Shown: in pieces, positions 14,898 through 21,855 of the stretch
Layout of the letters: each line of letters opens with the position of its first letter
Position numbering within the stretch: position 1 is the first letter of the stretch
Assembly (NCBI GenBank): GCA_964431545.1
Contig: CAYSLC010000060.1
Span: 1-25,926 of the forward strand
DNA length: 25,926 bases
Direction of reading: 5' to 3'
From: CAYSLC01 sp964431545
GTDB lineage: Bacteria; Desulfobacterota; Desulfobacteria; Desulfobacterales; JAABSP01
Translations under genes and position numbers: made by a program
Notes under the pieces: model-generated
Databases searched by the model: none
The model's input: the letters and a program-made list of their open reading frames with translations, nothing else
What the model was told of the DNA's origin: nothing

Positions 14898-15129
14898 TTT
14901 TGAATCATCATTCGGTGGAACTTCCGCCTTCTCCCCCCCGAACGTCCCATCGACCCGATAATTGAAAAACTCGCCAAAAAAGCTGCTCAGTCGATCCTGG
15001 GAAAAAGATCCAGAGATGCCCCAATGGACAAAGTGTCCGATGCGTATACTCAAAGAGAGGAACCGCTTTTTCAATATATCGATATCAACTGTTTCGAGGC
15101 AGCCAGATCATCGATCAGAAAATCACCCA
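14898..15129. other. Intergenic region between tRNA-Gln terminator and the Lon gene end
   Basis: About 230 bases of lower GC between convergent units. Short frames are present, but none has a ribosome site or recognisable product. No integrase, direct repeat of the tRNA end or terminator for the minus-strand gene could be seen. Confidence 0.5.
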
Positions 15130-17190
15130 TCATTCATGGCGTTTCCACCCCTTCAACGCCATCCCCACCACCTCCTCGAACTCATCGGCGAACACGATCG
15201 CAAGATCCGCCGTCACATCCTCGGGCACATCCACCATGTCGTGGCGGTTCTTCTCCGGGAATATGGCGGTCCTGACGCCGGACCGGTGGGCGGCCAGGAG
15301 CTTCTCCTTCATGCCGCCCACCGGCAGGATCCGGCCGGTTAGGGTCAGCTCGCCGGTCATGGCCACCTGGCGCTTGCATGGGGTCTGGGTCAGGAGCGAC
15401 GACAACGCCACGGCGATGGTGAGGCCGGCGGAGGGGCCGTCCTTGGGGATGGCGCCGGCCGGCACGTGGATGTGGATATCGTGGTCGTCGAAAAACCCGT
15501 TGTCGATGCCGAAGGCCTCGGTGTGGCTCCGGAGGTAGCTCAGGGCCGCCTGGGCCGACTCCTTCATCACGTCCCCGAGGGAGCCCGTTAAAATCAGGTT
15601 CCGGGCCCCCTTCATCATGGAGGCCTCGATGAACATGATCTGGCCCCCGGACTCGGTGAGGGCCAGTCCCGTGGCCACGCCGATGCGGTCCTTGGCGTCG
15701 GCGGTCTCCATGCGGTATTTGGGCGGCCCCAGGTATCGCCGCACGGTCTCCGGATCGATCTCGATGGTCTCGGTGTCGCCGGTGAGGATCTCCCTTGCCA
15801 CCTTCCGGCAGACCGAAGCGATCTGCCGCTGGAGCCCCCGAAGGCCCGCCTCGGAGGTGTGCTCCCGGATGAGCGCGGCCACGGCTTCGGGGGAGAACCG
15901 GCAGTTTTCCGGCCGGAGCCCGGCCTCCACGATCTCCCTCGGGATCAGGTGGTCGAAGGCGATGCGCTCCTTCTCCCGTTCGGTGTAGCCGGCCAGGCGG
16001 AGGATCTCCAGCCGGTCGAGCAAGGGGGCGGGCACCGGTCCCGTGGTGTTGGCGGTGGCGATGAACATGGCCCGGGACAGGTCGAAGGGGATGTCGAGGT
16101 AGTGGTCGGTGAACTGGCTGTTCTGCTCGGGGTCGAGGAGTTCCAGGAGGGCCGCGGCCGGGTCCCCCTTGAACTCCTGGCCGAGCTTGTCGATCTCGTC
16201 CAGCATGATCAGGGGGTTGTTGACCTCCACCCGGCGAATTTCCTGGATGATGCGGCCCGGCAGGGCTCCCACGTAGGAGCGGCGGTGGCCCCGGATCTCG
16301 GCCTCGTCCTTGACCCCGGCCAGGGAGATCCGGACGAACTTGCGCCCCAGGCTCCGGGCGATGGACATCCCCAGGGAGGTCTTCCCGGTGCCCGGCGGCC
16401 CCACGAAACAGAGCACCGGCCCCCGGGCGTTGAGGTGCACGGCCTTGGTGGCCAGGGCCTCCTTGACGGTGGCCCGGATCTCCTCGAGCTTCAGCGGCTT
16501 GGACAGGAAATGGCCGCTGCCCTTCCGCATGGCCGCCACCGCCACCGGGACCGTGGCATACCCGGTGACGATGATCACCACCACGCTGGGGTCCTTCTTC
16601 TTGGCCGCCTCCAGGACGTCCATGCCGTCGACCTTCTCCATCTTCAGATCGGTGATCACAAGGTCGAAGGCGGTCCGGTCCATGGCCTCCACGGCCTCGA
16701 CCCCGGTGGCGGCCACGGTGACCTGGTATCCGTCCTTGGCCAGGACATATTCCAGGTTCTTTCGAGCCATCTTCTCGTCGTCCACCACCAGGACCCGGTT
16801 CTTCCGGGAGGATTTGAGCATCCGGACGGCCAGGTGTTCGAGGATCCGGTCCTTGATCTCCGGCAGGCCGTGGTGGTCCTCGTCCAGGATCGCCTGGGCA
16901 TGGACGATGTCCGGGTCGTCGTCGGTGTGGGAGTTCCAGGGCAGGCTGGCCAGGTATCCCAGGTAGTTGACCCCGATGGTGTACTCGCTGGTGGAGGAGC
17001 CCGTGGCGGCGAGCCGCTCGATCTCCTTGAGGGCCACGTCCTCCACGTTTTGGGGCATGCCGGCCTTGAGCACCCGTTCCTTCAGTGCCCCGATCTCCGG
17101 CGGGAGGTCGATCTCCGTGCCCCGCCCCTCCTCCGGCTCCTTGCCCTTATCCTTGTCTTTGTTCTTATCCTCTTTTGAAAAAATCCCCAT
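15130..17190 (-). CDS. Lon-family ATP-dependent protease with an inserted response-regulator receiver domain
   Basis: A 686-residue protein with an unusual architecture. Residues 1-25 are a charged Lys/Asp/Glu tail. Residues 30-127 are the helical region that precedes AAA+ in Lon (VNYLGYLASLPW, ILDEDHHGLPEIKDRILEHLAVR). Residues 130-247 are a complete CheY-like receiver: acidic DDE at 137-139, phosphoacceptor D181, T209 and K231-P232. Residues 257-490 are the Lon AAA+ module (Walker A GPPGTGKTS from 264, Walker B LIMLDEID at 327-334). Residues 500-680 are the Lon protease domain with catalytic S587 (KDGPSAG) and K630 (GGMKEKLLAAHR). The N-terminal LON substrate-binding domain of ordinary LonA is absent. 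The ribosome site is AAGGAGGAGG. It is divergent from the three tagged small proteins, and dyad sites lie in the shared gap. Inference: phosphorylation gates proteolysis. Confidence 0.95.
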   Translation of the reverse strand: MGIFSKEDKNKDKDKGKEPEEGRGTEIDLPPEIGALKERVLKAGMPQNVEDVALKEIERLAATGSSTSEYTIGVNYLGYLASLPWNSHTDDDPDIVHAQAILDEDHHGLPEIKDRILEHLAVRMLKSSRKNRVLVVDDEKMARKNLEYVLAKDGYQVTVAATGVEAVEAMDRTAFDLVITDLKMEKVDGMDVLEAAKKKDPSVVVIIVTGYATVPVAVAAMRKGSGHFLSKPLKLEEIRATVKEALATKAVHLNARGPVLCFVGPPGTGKTSLGMSIARSLGRKFVRISLAGVKDEAEIRGHRRSYVGALPGRIIQEIRRVEVNNPLIMLDEIDKLGQEFKGDPAAALLELLDPEQNSQFTDHYLDIPFDLSRAMFIATANTTGPVPAPLLDRLEILRLAGYTEREKERIAFDHLIPREIVEAGLRPENCRFSPEAVAALIREHTSEAGLRGLQRQIASVCRKVAREILTGDTETIEIDPETVRRYLGPPKYRMETADAKDRIGVATGLALTESGGQIMFIEASMMKGARNLILTGSLGDVMKESAQAALSYLRSHTEAFGIDNGFFDDHDIHIHVPAGAIPKDGPSAGLTIAVALSSLLTQTPCKRQVAMTGELTLTGRILPVGGMKEKLLAAHRSGVRTAIFPEKNRHDMVDVPEDVTADLAIVFADEFEEVVGMALKGWKRHE

Positions 17191-17220
17191 GGGCCTCCTC
17201 CTTCGGTGTCCGGTCCGTTG

Positions 17221-17239
17221 CCATTGCAGATCGCAATGG
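17221..17239. promoter_or_regulatory. Dyad site 1 (candidate activator binding site)
   Basis: CCATTGC-AGATC-GCAATGG, a perfect seven-base inverted repeat with a five-base centre. It lies between the Lon-type gene and the divergent small-protein operon, about 200 bases upstream of the predicted sigma-54 start. It belongs to a five-member family of the form RTTGC-N5-GCAAY. Confidence 0.7.
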
Positions 17240-17309
17240 CTCGTTGAGATCTGAAATAGCTCGAAAAGTGTCTGGAATCATGGTCAATATCGAGATCGAC
17301 CGCCGGAGC

Positions 17310-17324
17310 GTTGCGGATTGCAAC
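17310..17324. promoter_or_regulatory. Dyad site 2 (candidate activator binding site)
   Basis: GTTGC-GGATT-GCAAC, a perfect five-base inverted repeat with the same five-base centre length as site 1. It is centred about 115 bases upstream of the predicted sigma-54 transcript start of the small-protein operon, a usual distance for an NtrC-type enhancer. Confidence 0.7.
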
Positions 17325-17406
17325 CCTCGGACCGATGTCGGCCCGTTCCGTCAGTTTTAAAAATTTCCATTTGATTATCAGTATGTTGGATCGATTGAAC
17401 CCCATC

Positions 17407-17422
17407 TGGCACAGCCCTTGCT
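17407..17422 (+). promoter_or_regulatory. Sigma-54 promoter for the tagged small-protein operon
   Basis: TGGCAC-AGCCC-TTGCT matches the -24/-12 consensus at every conserved base, with GG and GC twelve bases apart. The predicted start near 17432 leaves about 31 bases before the first gene. Confidence 0.9.
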
Positions 17423-17463
17423 TTATCCTCTGTCAACCAACAACCCCAACCCGGAGGTGCCAA

Positions 17464-17640
17464 ATGAGTTTGCAAAACCTGTACCGAACCATCGAAAACA
17501 CCATGGCGGCCGTGGCCTTTGCCGAGGCCGGAGAACCCGAAGAAGCCGTGCGGATGGCGTTCCCCAAGTCCGAGAACGAGCGTCGCAAAGAGATCGAGAA
17601 CCAGGTCCGGGAAGAGAACCGCCCGAGGCTCCGGCTCTAG
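17464..17640 (+). CDS. 58-residue protein made of the FAEAGE and VREENRP modules
   Basis: A 58-residue acidic/basic protein with no recognisable fold. Residues 16-28 are AVAFAEAGEPEEA, and the C-terminus is QVREENRPRLRL (47-58). Both modules recur in the downstream gene at 18181-18732, where they flank a universal-stress-like domain, and the first also recurs inside the gene at 17674-18117. The ATG at 17464 is set by GGAGGTG five bases upstream and lies just after a sigma-54 promoter. A longer in-frame reading from 17311 would run through the promoter and is rejected. Function is unknown. As it is little more than the two modules, it may act as a decoy, adaptor or interaction peptide. Confidence 0.85.
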   Translation: MSLQNLYRTIENTMAAVAFAEAGEPEEAVRMAFPKSENERRKEIENQVREENRPRLRL

Positions 17641-17673
17641 TCCCCGTGTGAACAGAAAAAGGCGAGGTTTCCG

Positions 17674-18117
17674 ATGAAAAAAGTGTTGCTGGCCATAACC
17701 GGGGAGACCCCGGATCAACGGATCTTCGATTACGCGGTGCAGCTCTGCCTGCGGATCAAGGCCCGGTTGAACATCCTCCAGATCGCGGGCCCCGGAGCCC
17801 TGAAAGGCTCCGCCGGCCGGCTCCGGAAACAGGCCGAGCGCTTCCGCCGAATCGTGGACGACCAGATGATGGCGGTGACCTTCGCCGAAGCCGGAGAGGC
17901 CCACCCCTTCCGCCCCCCGAAAGGAACCGAACCGGTCTTCGACGATCTCACGGTCGGGACCGGACCGGCGGCCCGGGAGATCATCGACTACATCGACGCC
18001 CGGCGGGACATCGTCCTGGCGCTCTATGATCCGAAGCTGGAGGCGGCAAGCGGTCCGTCTCTGCCGGATCGGGTGAAGGATGCGGTGGAAATCCCCCTGG
18101 TCCGCGTGGGGGCCTGA
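17674..18117 (+). CDS. Universal-stress-protein-like protein with internal FAEAGE module
   Basis: A 147-residue soluble protein. The N-terminus KKVLLAITGETPDQRIFDYAV and RLNILQIAG are the first two strands of a Usp/Rossmann-like fold, and the end RVKDAVEIPLVRVGA matches the last Usp strand. The usual ATP-binding G-x2-G-x9-G(S/T) motif is not evident. In place of the typical middle there is a helical stretch leading to AVTFAEAGE at 67-75, the module also found in its two neighbours. It has an AGGCGAGG ribosome site and lies 33 bases after the preceding gene. It is likely expressed with its neighbours from the sigma-54 promoter. Its ligand and role are unknown. Confidence 0.85.
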   Translation: MKKVLLAITGETPDQRIFDYAVQLCLRIKARLNILQIAGPGALKGSAGRLRKQAERFRRIVDDQMMAVTFAEAGEAHPFRPPKGTEPVFDDLTVGTGPAAREIIDYIDARRDIVLALYDPKLEAASGPSLPDRVKDAVEIPLVRVGA

Positions 18118-18180
18118 GACGTTAACGCAGGCCGATCCGACAACCCTATTACATCAACAACTTGAAGGAGAACGGTACCC

Positions 18181-18732
18181 ATGTTTGACACAGTGAAGAA
18201 ATGGTTCGGCGCCATGGGCGGGACAGCGGACAAATACCAGCAGGCCGTCACGTTCGCCGAGGCCAATGCCCCGGAGATGGCCGGCGAGGAGCGGGCCGAG
18301 GCGGCCATCGAGGAGGGTCCGTCCAAGCTGCTGGTGGTGGGCAACGAGAGCGCCTTTTCCGAGGATGTCGTGGCCTACTCCCTGGACATGGCCGGGCGGA
18401 TGGCCTACGAGATCGTGGCCCTGAACGCGGCCCCCCTGTCATGCCAGACCTTCCGCCTCTTTTCCGACTCCCGGAAGCAGGTGTGCGAGGATTTCAAGGG
18501 ATTGTCCGAGCAGAGCGCCGAGGCGTTCCGTCAGCGGGCCGCCGAGGCCGGGATCCCCTTTTCCCACGTGGTCAAGTTCGACGAGGTGGAGACCGCCGTC
18601 TCCGAGGTGATGAAGGCCGAATCGACCATCGACTTCGTGATCTCCGACACCGCCGAACCGGCCGAGAACCGGGTCCGGGAGGAGAACCGGCCCCGGAACG
18701 AGATCTTTGTCTACTCCATGAACGTCCATTGA
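18181..18732 (+). CDS. Universal-stress-like protein flanked by FAEA and VREENRP modules
   Basis: A 183-residue soluble protein. Residues 1-45 form a leader with AVTFAEANAPE at 22-32. Residues 48-155 look like a Usp-type alpha/beta domain (KLLVVGNESAFSEDVVAYSL, YEIVALNAA, IDFVISD). The C-terminal part has RVREENRPRNEIFVYSM (164-180), repeating the last module of the 58-residue protein. A good GAAGGAGAACGG ribosome site lies upstream. It is the third gene behind the sigma-54 promoter at 17407. The next sigma-54 unit starts about 230 bases downstream. Its ligand is unknown, and the nucleotide-binding loop is not clearly present. Confidence 0.85.
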   Translation: MFDTVKKWFGAMGGTADKYQQAVTFAEANAPEMAGEERAEAAIEEGPSKLLVVGNESAFSEDVVAYSLDMAGRMAYEIVALNAAPLSCQTFRLFSDSRKQVCEDFKGLSEQSAEAFRQRAAEAGIPFSHVVKFDEVETAVSEVMKAESTIDFVISDTAEPAENRVREENRPRNEIFVYSMNVH

Positions 18733-18740
18733 CCCAAGCT

Positions 18741-18755
18741 ATTGCACATTGCAAC
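18741..18755. promoter_or_regulatory. Dyad site 3 (candidate activator binding site)
   Basis: ATTGC-ACATT-GCAAC, one of three copies in the gap before the permease operon. It is centred 21 bases (two helical turns) from site 4 and about 210 bases upstream of the predicted sigma-54 start. Confidence 0.65.
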
Positions 18756-18761
18756 AGCCGC

Positions 18762-18776
18762 GTTGAAAAACGCAAC
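18762..18776. promoter_or_regulatory. Dyad site 4 (candidate activator binding site)
   Basis: GTTGA-AAAAC-GCAAC, with one mismatch in the left arm. Its 21-base phasing with site 3 places the two on the same DNA face, as expected for cooperative binding. Confidence 0.55.
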
Positions 18777-18826
18777 GCCGCCTTCCGTCCCCGCCCATGG
18801 CGGGCCGGGACGGAAGCGGGGCGCGG

Positions 18827-18845
18827 GTGTTGCGATCTGTAACAC
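18827..18845. promoter_or_regulatory. Dyad site 5 (candidate activator binding site)
   Basis: GTGTTGC-GATCT-GTAACAC, an inverted repeat with seven-base arms and one mismatched pair. It is centred about 122 bases upstream of the predicted sigma-54 start of the permease operon. Confidence 0.65.
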
Positions 18846-18932
18846 TTTCCCGCCTTCTTTCCCCTCCTCCCCCGTCACCGCCACACCGCCGAATCCCCGC
18901 CGTTACAAGGGCTTTTCCCGATTCACCGGCCA

Positions 18933-18948
18933 TGGCACCGGGATTGCT
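18933..18948 (+). promoter_or_regulatory. Sigma-54 promoter for the permease/two-component operon
   Basis: TGGCAC-CGGGA-TTGCT, matching the essential -24 and -12 positions with twelve-base GG-to-GC spacing. The predicted start near 18958 gives a leader of about 86 bases before the first small gene. Confidence 0.88.
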
Positions 18949-19044
18949 CTATCCTCGGATCGGGCATCCGCGCACGGCGGCCCCGGACCGGCCGGACGGG
19001 TTTCCGGCCTCTTCCCATAACCATTGAGAAGGGAGCATCGAACC

Positions 19045-19131
19045 ATGGGCACGCAGTTTTACATCGGTCTCGCGTTGATCGGGCTGGCATTCGGATTGTG
19101 CTTCTATTTTCGGAACGAGAACCGGAAGTGA
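19045..19131 (+). CDS. 28-residue single-pass membrane peptide
   Basis: A 28-codon gene: MGTQF, a hydrophobic helix (YIGLALIGLAFGLCFYF) and a polar end RNENRK. AAGGGAG lies about nine bases upstream. It is the first frame after the sigma-54 promoter and 43 bases before the permease gene, so it is well placed as a small transporter subunit. Small partner peptides of this type are known for some other transporters. The end RNENRK faintly echoes the VREENRP module of the divergent small proteins, which may be chance. It is too short for confident homology. Confidence 0.7.
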   Translation: MGTQFYIGLALIGLAFGLCFYFRNENRK

Positions 19132-19174
19132 TTTCACCAGCGACGCGACCTGTCCAGCAAAAGGAGCTATCGTT

Positions 19175-20989
19175 ATGACGCCCGAGATGATTTTGACCAT
19201 GATCGTTCTTCTGTTTGTGATCGTTCTGTTCGTATTCGAGTGGGTGCGGGTCGATGTGGTGGGCATCCTGATGACCGTGCTGCTGCCGCTCATCGGGCTG
19301 GTCACCCCCCGGGACGCGTTCACCGGGTTCAGCAGCAACGCCGTCATCTCCATCATCGCGGTGATCATCATCGGCGCGGGTCTCGACAAGACCGGCGTCA
19401 TGAACCGGGTGGCCGGGCCCATCATCAAGCTGGCCGGGGCCAGCGAAAAGCGGGTGATCACCCTGATCTCCGGAACCGTCGGGGTCATCTCGAGCATGAT
19501 GCAGAACATCGGCGCGGCGGCCCTGTTTTTGCCGGCCACCCAGCGGATCGCCAAGCGGATGGGGGTTCCGGTCTCCCGGATCCTCATGCCCATGGGGTTC
19601 TGCGCCATCATCGGCGGGACCCTGACCCTGGTGGGGGCCAGCCCCACCATCCTGCTCAACGACCTGATGGTCCTGGGGGGCAAGAAGCTCGAACCCTTCG
19701 GCCTCTTCACCCAGACCCCCATCGGGCTCTGCCTCCTGGCCAGCGCCATCCTCTATTTCCTCATCTTCGGCAAGGCGGTGCTCCCCTCCGCCGGCGGGGA
19801 GAAGGACAAGGGGATCACCGCGTCGCTCATGGAGGAGTACCAGGCCCTGGGGAACACGGCGGAGCTGCGGGTCCCGGAGGGATTCGACGGGCCCAAGAGC
19901 CTGGCCGACATCGACATCCAGCGCAAGTACCTGGTGACGGTGGTGGCCCTCTACCAGGCCGAGACCAACGACAAGCACTTTGTCCCGCGCAGCCGGGACC
20001 TTCTGTCGGCCGGCGACAGCTTCGTGGTGATGGGCAAGGAGAAGAACATCGAGGCCCTCGCCGAGGAGCATGGGTTCGAGGTGAAGCCGGGCCTGGAGAT
20101 CTTCGCCGAAAGCCTCTCCCGGACCAACGCCGGCATGGCCGAAACCATCGTCTCGCCCCGGTCCGAGCTGATCGGCAAGACCTTGAGCCAGCTCGATTTC
20201 AAAGAACTCTACGGCGTCAACCCCGTGGCCCTGGTCCGGGGGATGAAGATCTTCTACGCGGGGCTGACCCACGTCACCCTCCAGATGGGCGACACCCTGC
20301 TCCTCCAGGGCCCCTGGGACCGGTTCCACATCCTCGACCACCGGCCCAAGCCCCGGGCACTGACCTTCACCACACCCCTGGAAGGGGAGATTCTGCGGAC
20401 CAACAAGGCGACCCTGGCGGTGGTCTGGCTGGCGGTGGCCCTGTTCCAGATCGTCTTTTTGAAGATCCAGCTCTCGGTCGCCCTGATGTCCGGGGCCCTG
20501 GGGATGATCATCACCGGGGTCCTCTCGGTGGACGAGGCCTACCGGGCCGTGGACTGGATGACGGTCTTCCTGCTGGCCGGCCTGATCCCCCTGGGGATCG
20601 CCTTCGAGAAGACCGGCACCGCGGCCTTCATCGCCAAGGGGGTGCTGGGCTTTCTGGGCAGCCCGTCGCCCATCGTCCTTCTGACGGTCATCGGAATCAT
20701 GACCTCGTTCTTCACCCTGGTCATCTCCAATGTGGGGGCCACGGTGCTGCTGGTGCCCCTGTGCATGAACATGGCGCTGATGGCCGGCGGCGATCCGCGG
20801 ATGGCGGCCCTGGTGGTGGGGGTATCCGCCTCCAACACCTTCATCCTGCCCACCCACCAGGTCAACGCCCTGGTGATGCGCCCCGGGGGCTATCGCACCG
20901 TGGACTACATGCGGGCCGGCGGCCTGATGACCCTCCTCTTCCTCGCGGTGGAGCTGTCGGTCCTCTATTTCTTCTACGGCATTCAATAA
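19175..20989 (+). CDS. SLC13-type permease with internal TrkA-C-like domains
   Basis: A 604-residue inner-membrane transporter. The N-terminal half has helices from residue 3 on (ILTMIVLLFVIVLFVFEWVRVDV, GFSSNAVISIIAVIIIGAGLDKTG). The loop region MMQNIGAAALFLP and LVGASPTILLND resembles the DASS/CitT carrier motif. Between the two membrane halves, at about 215-400, lie two soluble TrkA-C-like domains (KYLVTVVALYQAETNDKHFV...GDSFVVMGKEKNIEAL and ELIGKTLSQLDFKELYGVNP...GDTLLLQGPWDRF). The second half repeats the carrier fold (ISNVGATVLLVPL, ASNTFILPTHQVNALVM). The substrate is probably an anion such as sulfate, a dicarboxylate or phosphate, but is not readable. The ribosome site is AAAGGAG. It is cotranscribed with the following kinase-like and two-component genes. 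Confidence 0.93.
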   Translation: MTPEMILTMIVLLFVIVLFVFEWVRVDVVGILMTVLLPLIGLVTPRDAFTGFSSNAVISIIAVIIIGAGLDKTGVMNRVAGPIIKLAGASEKRVITLISGTVGVISSMMQNIGAAALFLPATQRIAKRMGVPVSRILMPMGFCAIIGGTLTLVGASPTILLNDLMVLGGKKLEPFGLFTQTPIGLCLLASAILYFLIFGKAVLPSAGGEKDKGITASLMEEYQALGNTAELRVPEGFDGPKSLADIDIQRKYLVTVVALYQAETNDKHFVPRSRDLLSAGDSFVVMGKEKNIEALAEEHGFEVKPGLEIFAESLSRTNAGMAETIVSPRSELIGKTLSQLDFKELYGVNPVALVRGMKIFYAGLTHVTLQMGDTLLLQGPWDRFHILDHRPKPRALTFTTPLEGEILRTNKATLAVVWLAVALFQIVFLKIQLSVALMSGALGMIITGVLSVDEAYRAVDWMTVFLLAGLIPLGIAFEKTGTAAFIAKGVLGFLGSPSPIVLLTVIGIMTSFFTLVISNVGATVLLVPLCMNMALMAGGDPRMAALVVGVSASNTFILPTHQVNALVMRPGGYRTVDYMRAGGLMTLLFLAVELSVLYFFYGIQ

Positions 20990-21000
20990 AAGGAGTCGTT

Positions 21001-21855
21001 ATGGCCATCATCACCATTTCCAGGGGCTGCTACAGCCACGGCAAGGAGATCGCCGAGCGGGCGGCGAAGAGACTCGGCTACGAATGCGTGAGTCGGGAGA
21101 TCCTCATCGAGGCGTCCAAGTTCTTCGACGTGCCTGAAAAGAAACTGCTCACCTCCATCCACGACGCCCCGTCCATGCTCGACCGGATCACCCACGGCAA
21201 GGAGCGGTATCTGGCCTACATCCAGACGGCCCTGAGAGACCGCGTGAAGAACGACAACGTGGTCTACCACGGCCACGCCGGACACCTGCTGCTGCGGGAT
21301 TTCCCCCAGGTTTTGAAGGTCCGGATCATCGCCGACATGAAGGACCGGGTGGCCATGCTCAAAAAGGAGAAGAACATCGGGGACGCCGAGGCCCGGGCCT
21401 TCATCCACGAGGACGACGTCCAGCGGGCCACCTGGACCCGGTATCTCTACAAAAAGGAAGTGAGCGACCCGGACCTTTATGATATGGTGATCCGGATCGG
21501 CGCCGTCTCCATCGACGATGCCCGGGACCTCATCGTCCGGGCCGCCGGGGGGGAGGCTTTCAAACTGAGCCCGGAATCGAAGCGGGCCCTGGTGGATCTG
21601 GCCATCGAGAGCCACCTGCACATCCTGCTGAACGGGGTCTGCGACGCCGAAATCCGGTCCCGGGAAGGGGGGATGGTCCACATCCGCTGCCGGCCCCAGC
21701 GGATCCGGAAGTTCGATCCCATCCGCCCCAGCCTGGCCACTCACATCGACGAGACGATCCGGGAAGACCTCACCAAACAGGTCCAGCGGATCGCCCAGTC
21801 GGTCCCCGGGGTGAAAGAGGTCATCTGTGACGTGGATTCACCGTATTATTCATAA
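21001..21855 (+). CDS. Cytidylate-kinase-like protein
   Basis: A 284-residue protein. The first half matches the cytidylate-kinase-like P-loop family: IITISRGCYSHGKEIAERAAKRLGY (degenerate P-loop), CVSREILIEAS, VVYHGHAGHLLLRDFPQVLKVRIIADMKDR and YLYKKEVSDPDLYDMVIRIG. Canonical GxxGxGK(S/T) is absent, so nucleotide transfer is uncertain. The second half (about 200-284) has beta-alpha segments (ALVDLAIESHLHILLNGVCDAEI, VQRIAQSVPGVKEVICDVDSPY) that look like BON-type repeats. The ATG has AAAGGAG five bases upstream, 11 bases after the permease stop, and its end overlaps the histidine kinase by 29 bases. It may be a signalling or ligand-sensing component rather than a metabolic kinase. Confidence 0.88.
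   Translation: MAIITISRGCYSHGKEIAERAAKRLGYECVSREILIEASKFFDVPEKKLLTSIHDAPSMLDRITHGKERYLAYIQTALRDRVKNDNVVYHGHAGHLLLRDFPQVLKVRIIADMKDRVAMLKKEKNIGDAEARAFIHEDDVQRATWTRYLYKKEVSDPDLYDMVIRIGAVSIDDARDLIVRAAGGEAFKLSPESKRALVDLAIESHLHILLNGVCDAEIRSREGGMVHIRCRPQRIRKFDPIRPSLATHIDETIREDLTKQVQRIAQSVPGVKEVICDVDSPYYS

Larger units (their letters stand above)
18733..19044. other. Regulatory gap before the permease operon
   Basis: A 312-base stretch without a supported gene. It contains dyad sites 3-5, the second sigma-54 promoter and the leader of the 28-codon membrane gene. Open frames of 64-92 codons cross it on both strands but run straight through the regulatory sites and have no ribosome sites. Confidence 0.7.

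Noticed and set aside
14781..15129. tRNA-Gln followed by lower-GC DNA as a possible integration site of a genomic island
   Set aside because: No integrase, no repeat of the tRNA 3' end and no mobile genes could be found nearby.
17318..17336. A possible minus-strand sigma-54 promoter for the receiver-Lon gene (CGGTCCGAGGGTTGCA)
   Set aside because: GG and GC are correctly spaced, but three of the conserved -24 bases differ, it overlaps dyad site 2, and dyad site 1 would lie downstream of the start. The promoter of the Lon-type gene remains unassigned.
17221..18845. CRISPR array or REP-type repeats as the explanation for the recurring TTGC/GCAA elements
   Set aside because: Elements are short dyads at irregular spacing without conserved repeats of CRISPR length, limited to two promoters; regulatory sites fit better.
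18923..20986. A 687-codon minus-strand frame opposite the permease
   Set aside because: Shadow of the membrane protein gene; composition dominated by His, Gln, Asp and Gly with no recognisable motif, and its end crosses the sigma-54 promoter.
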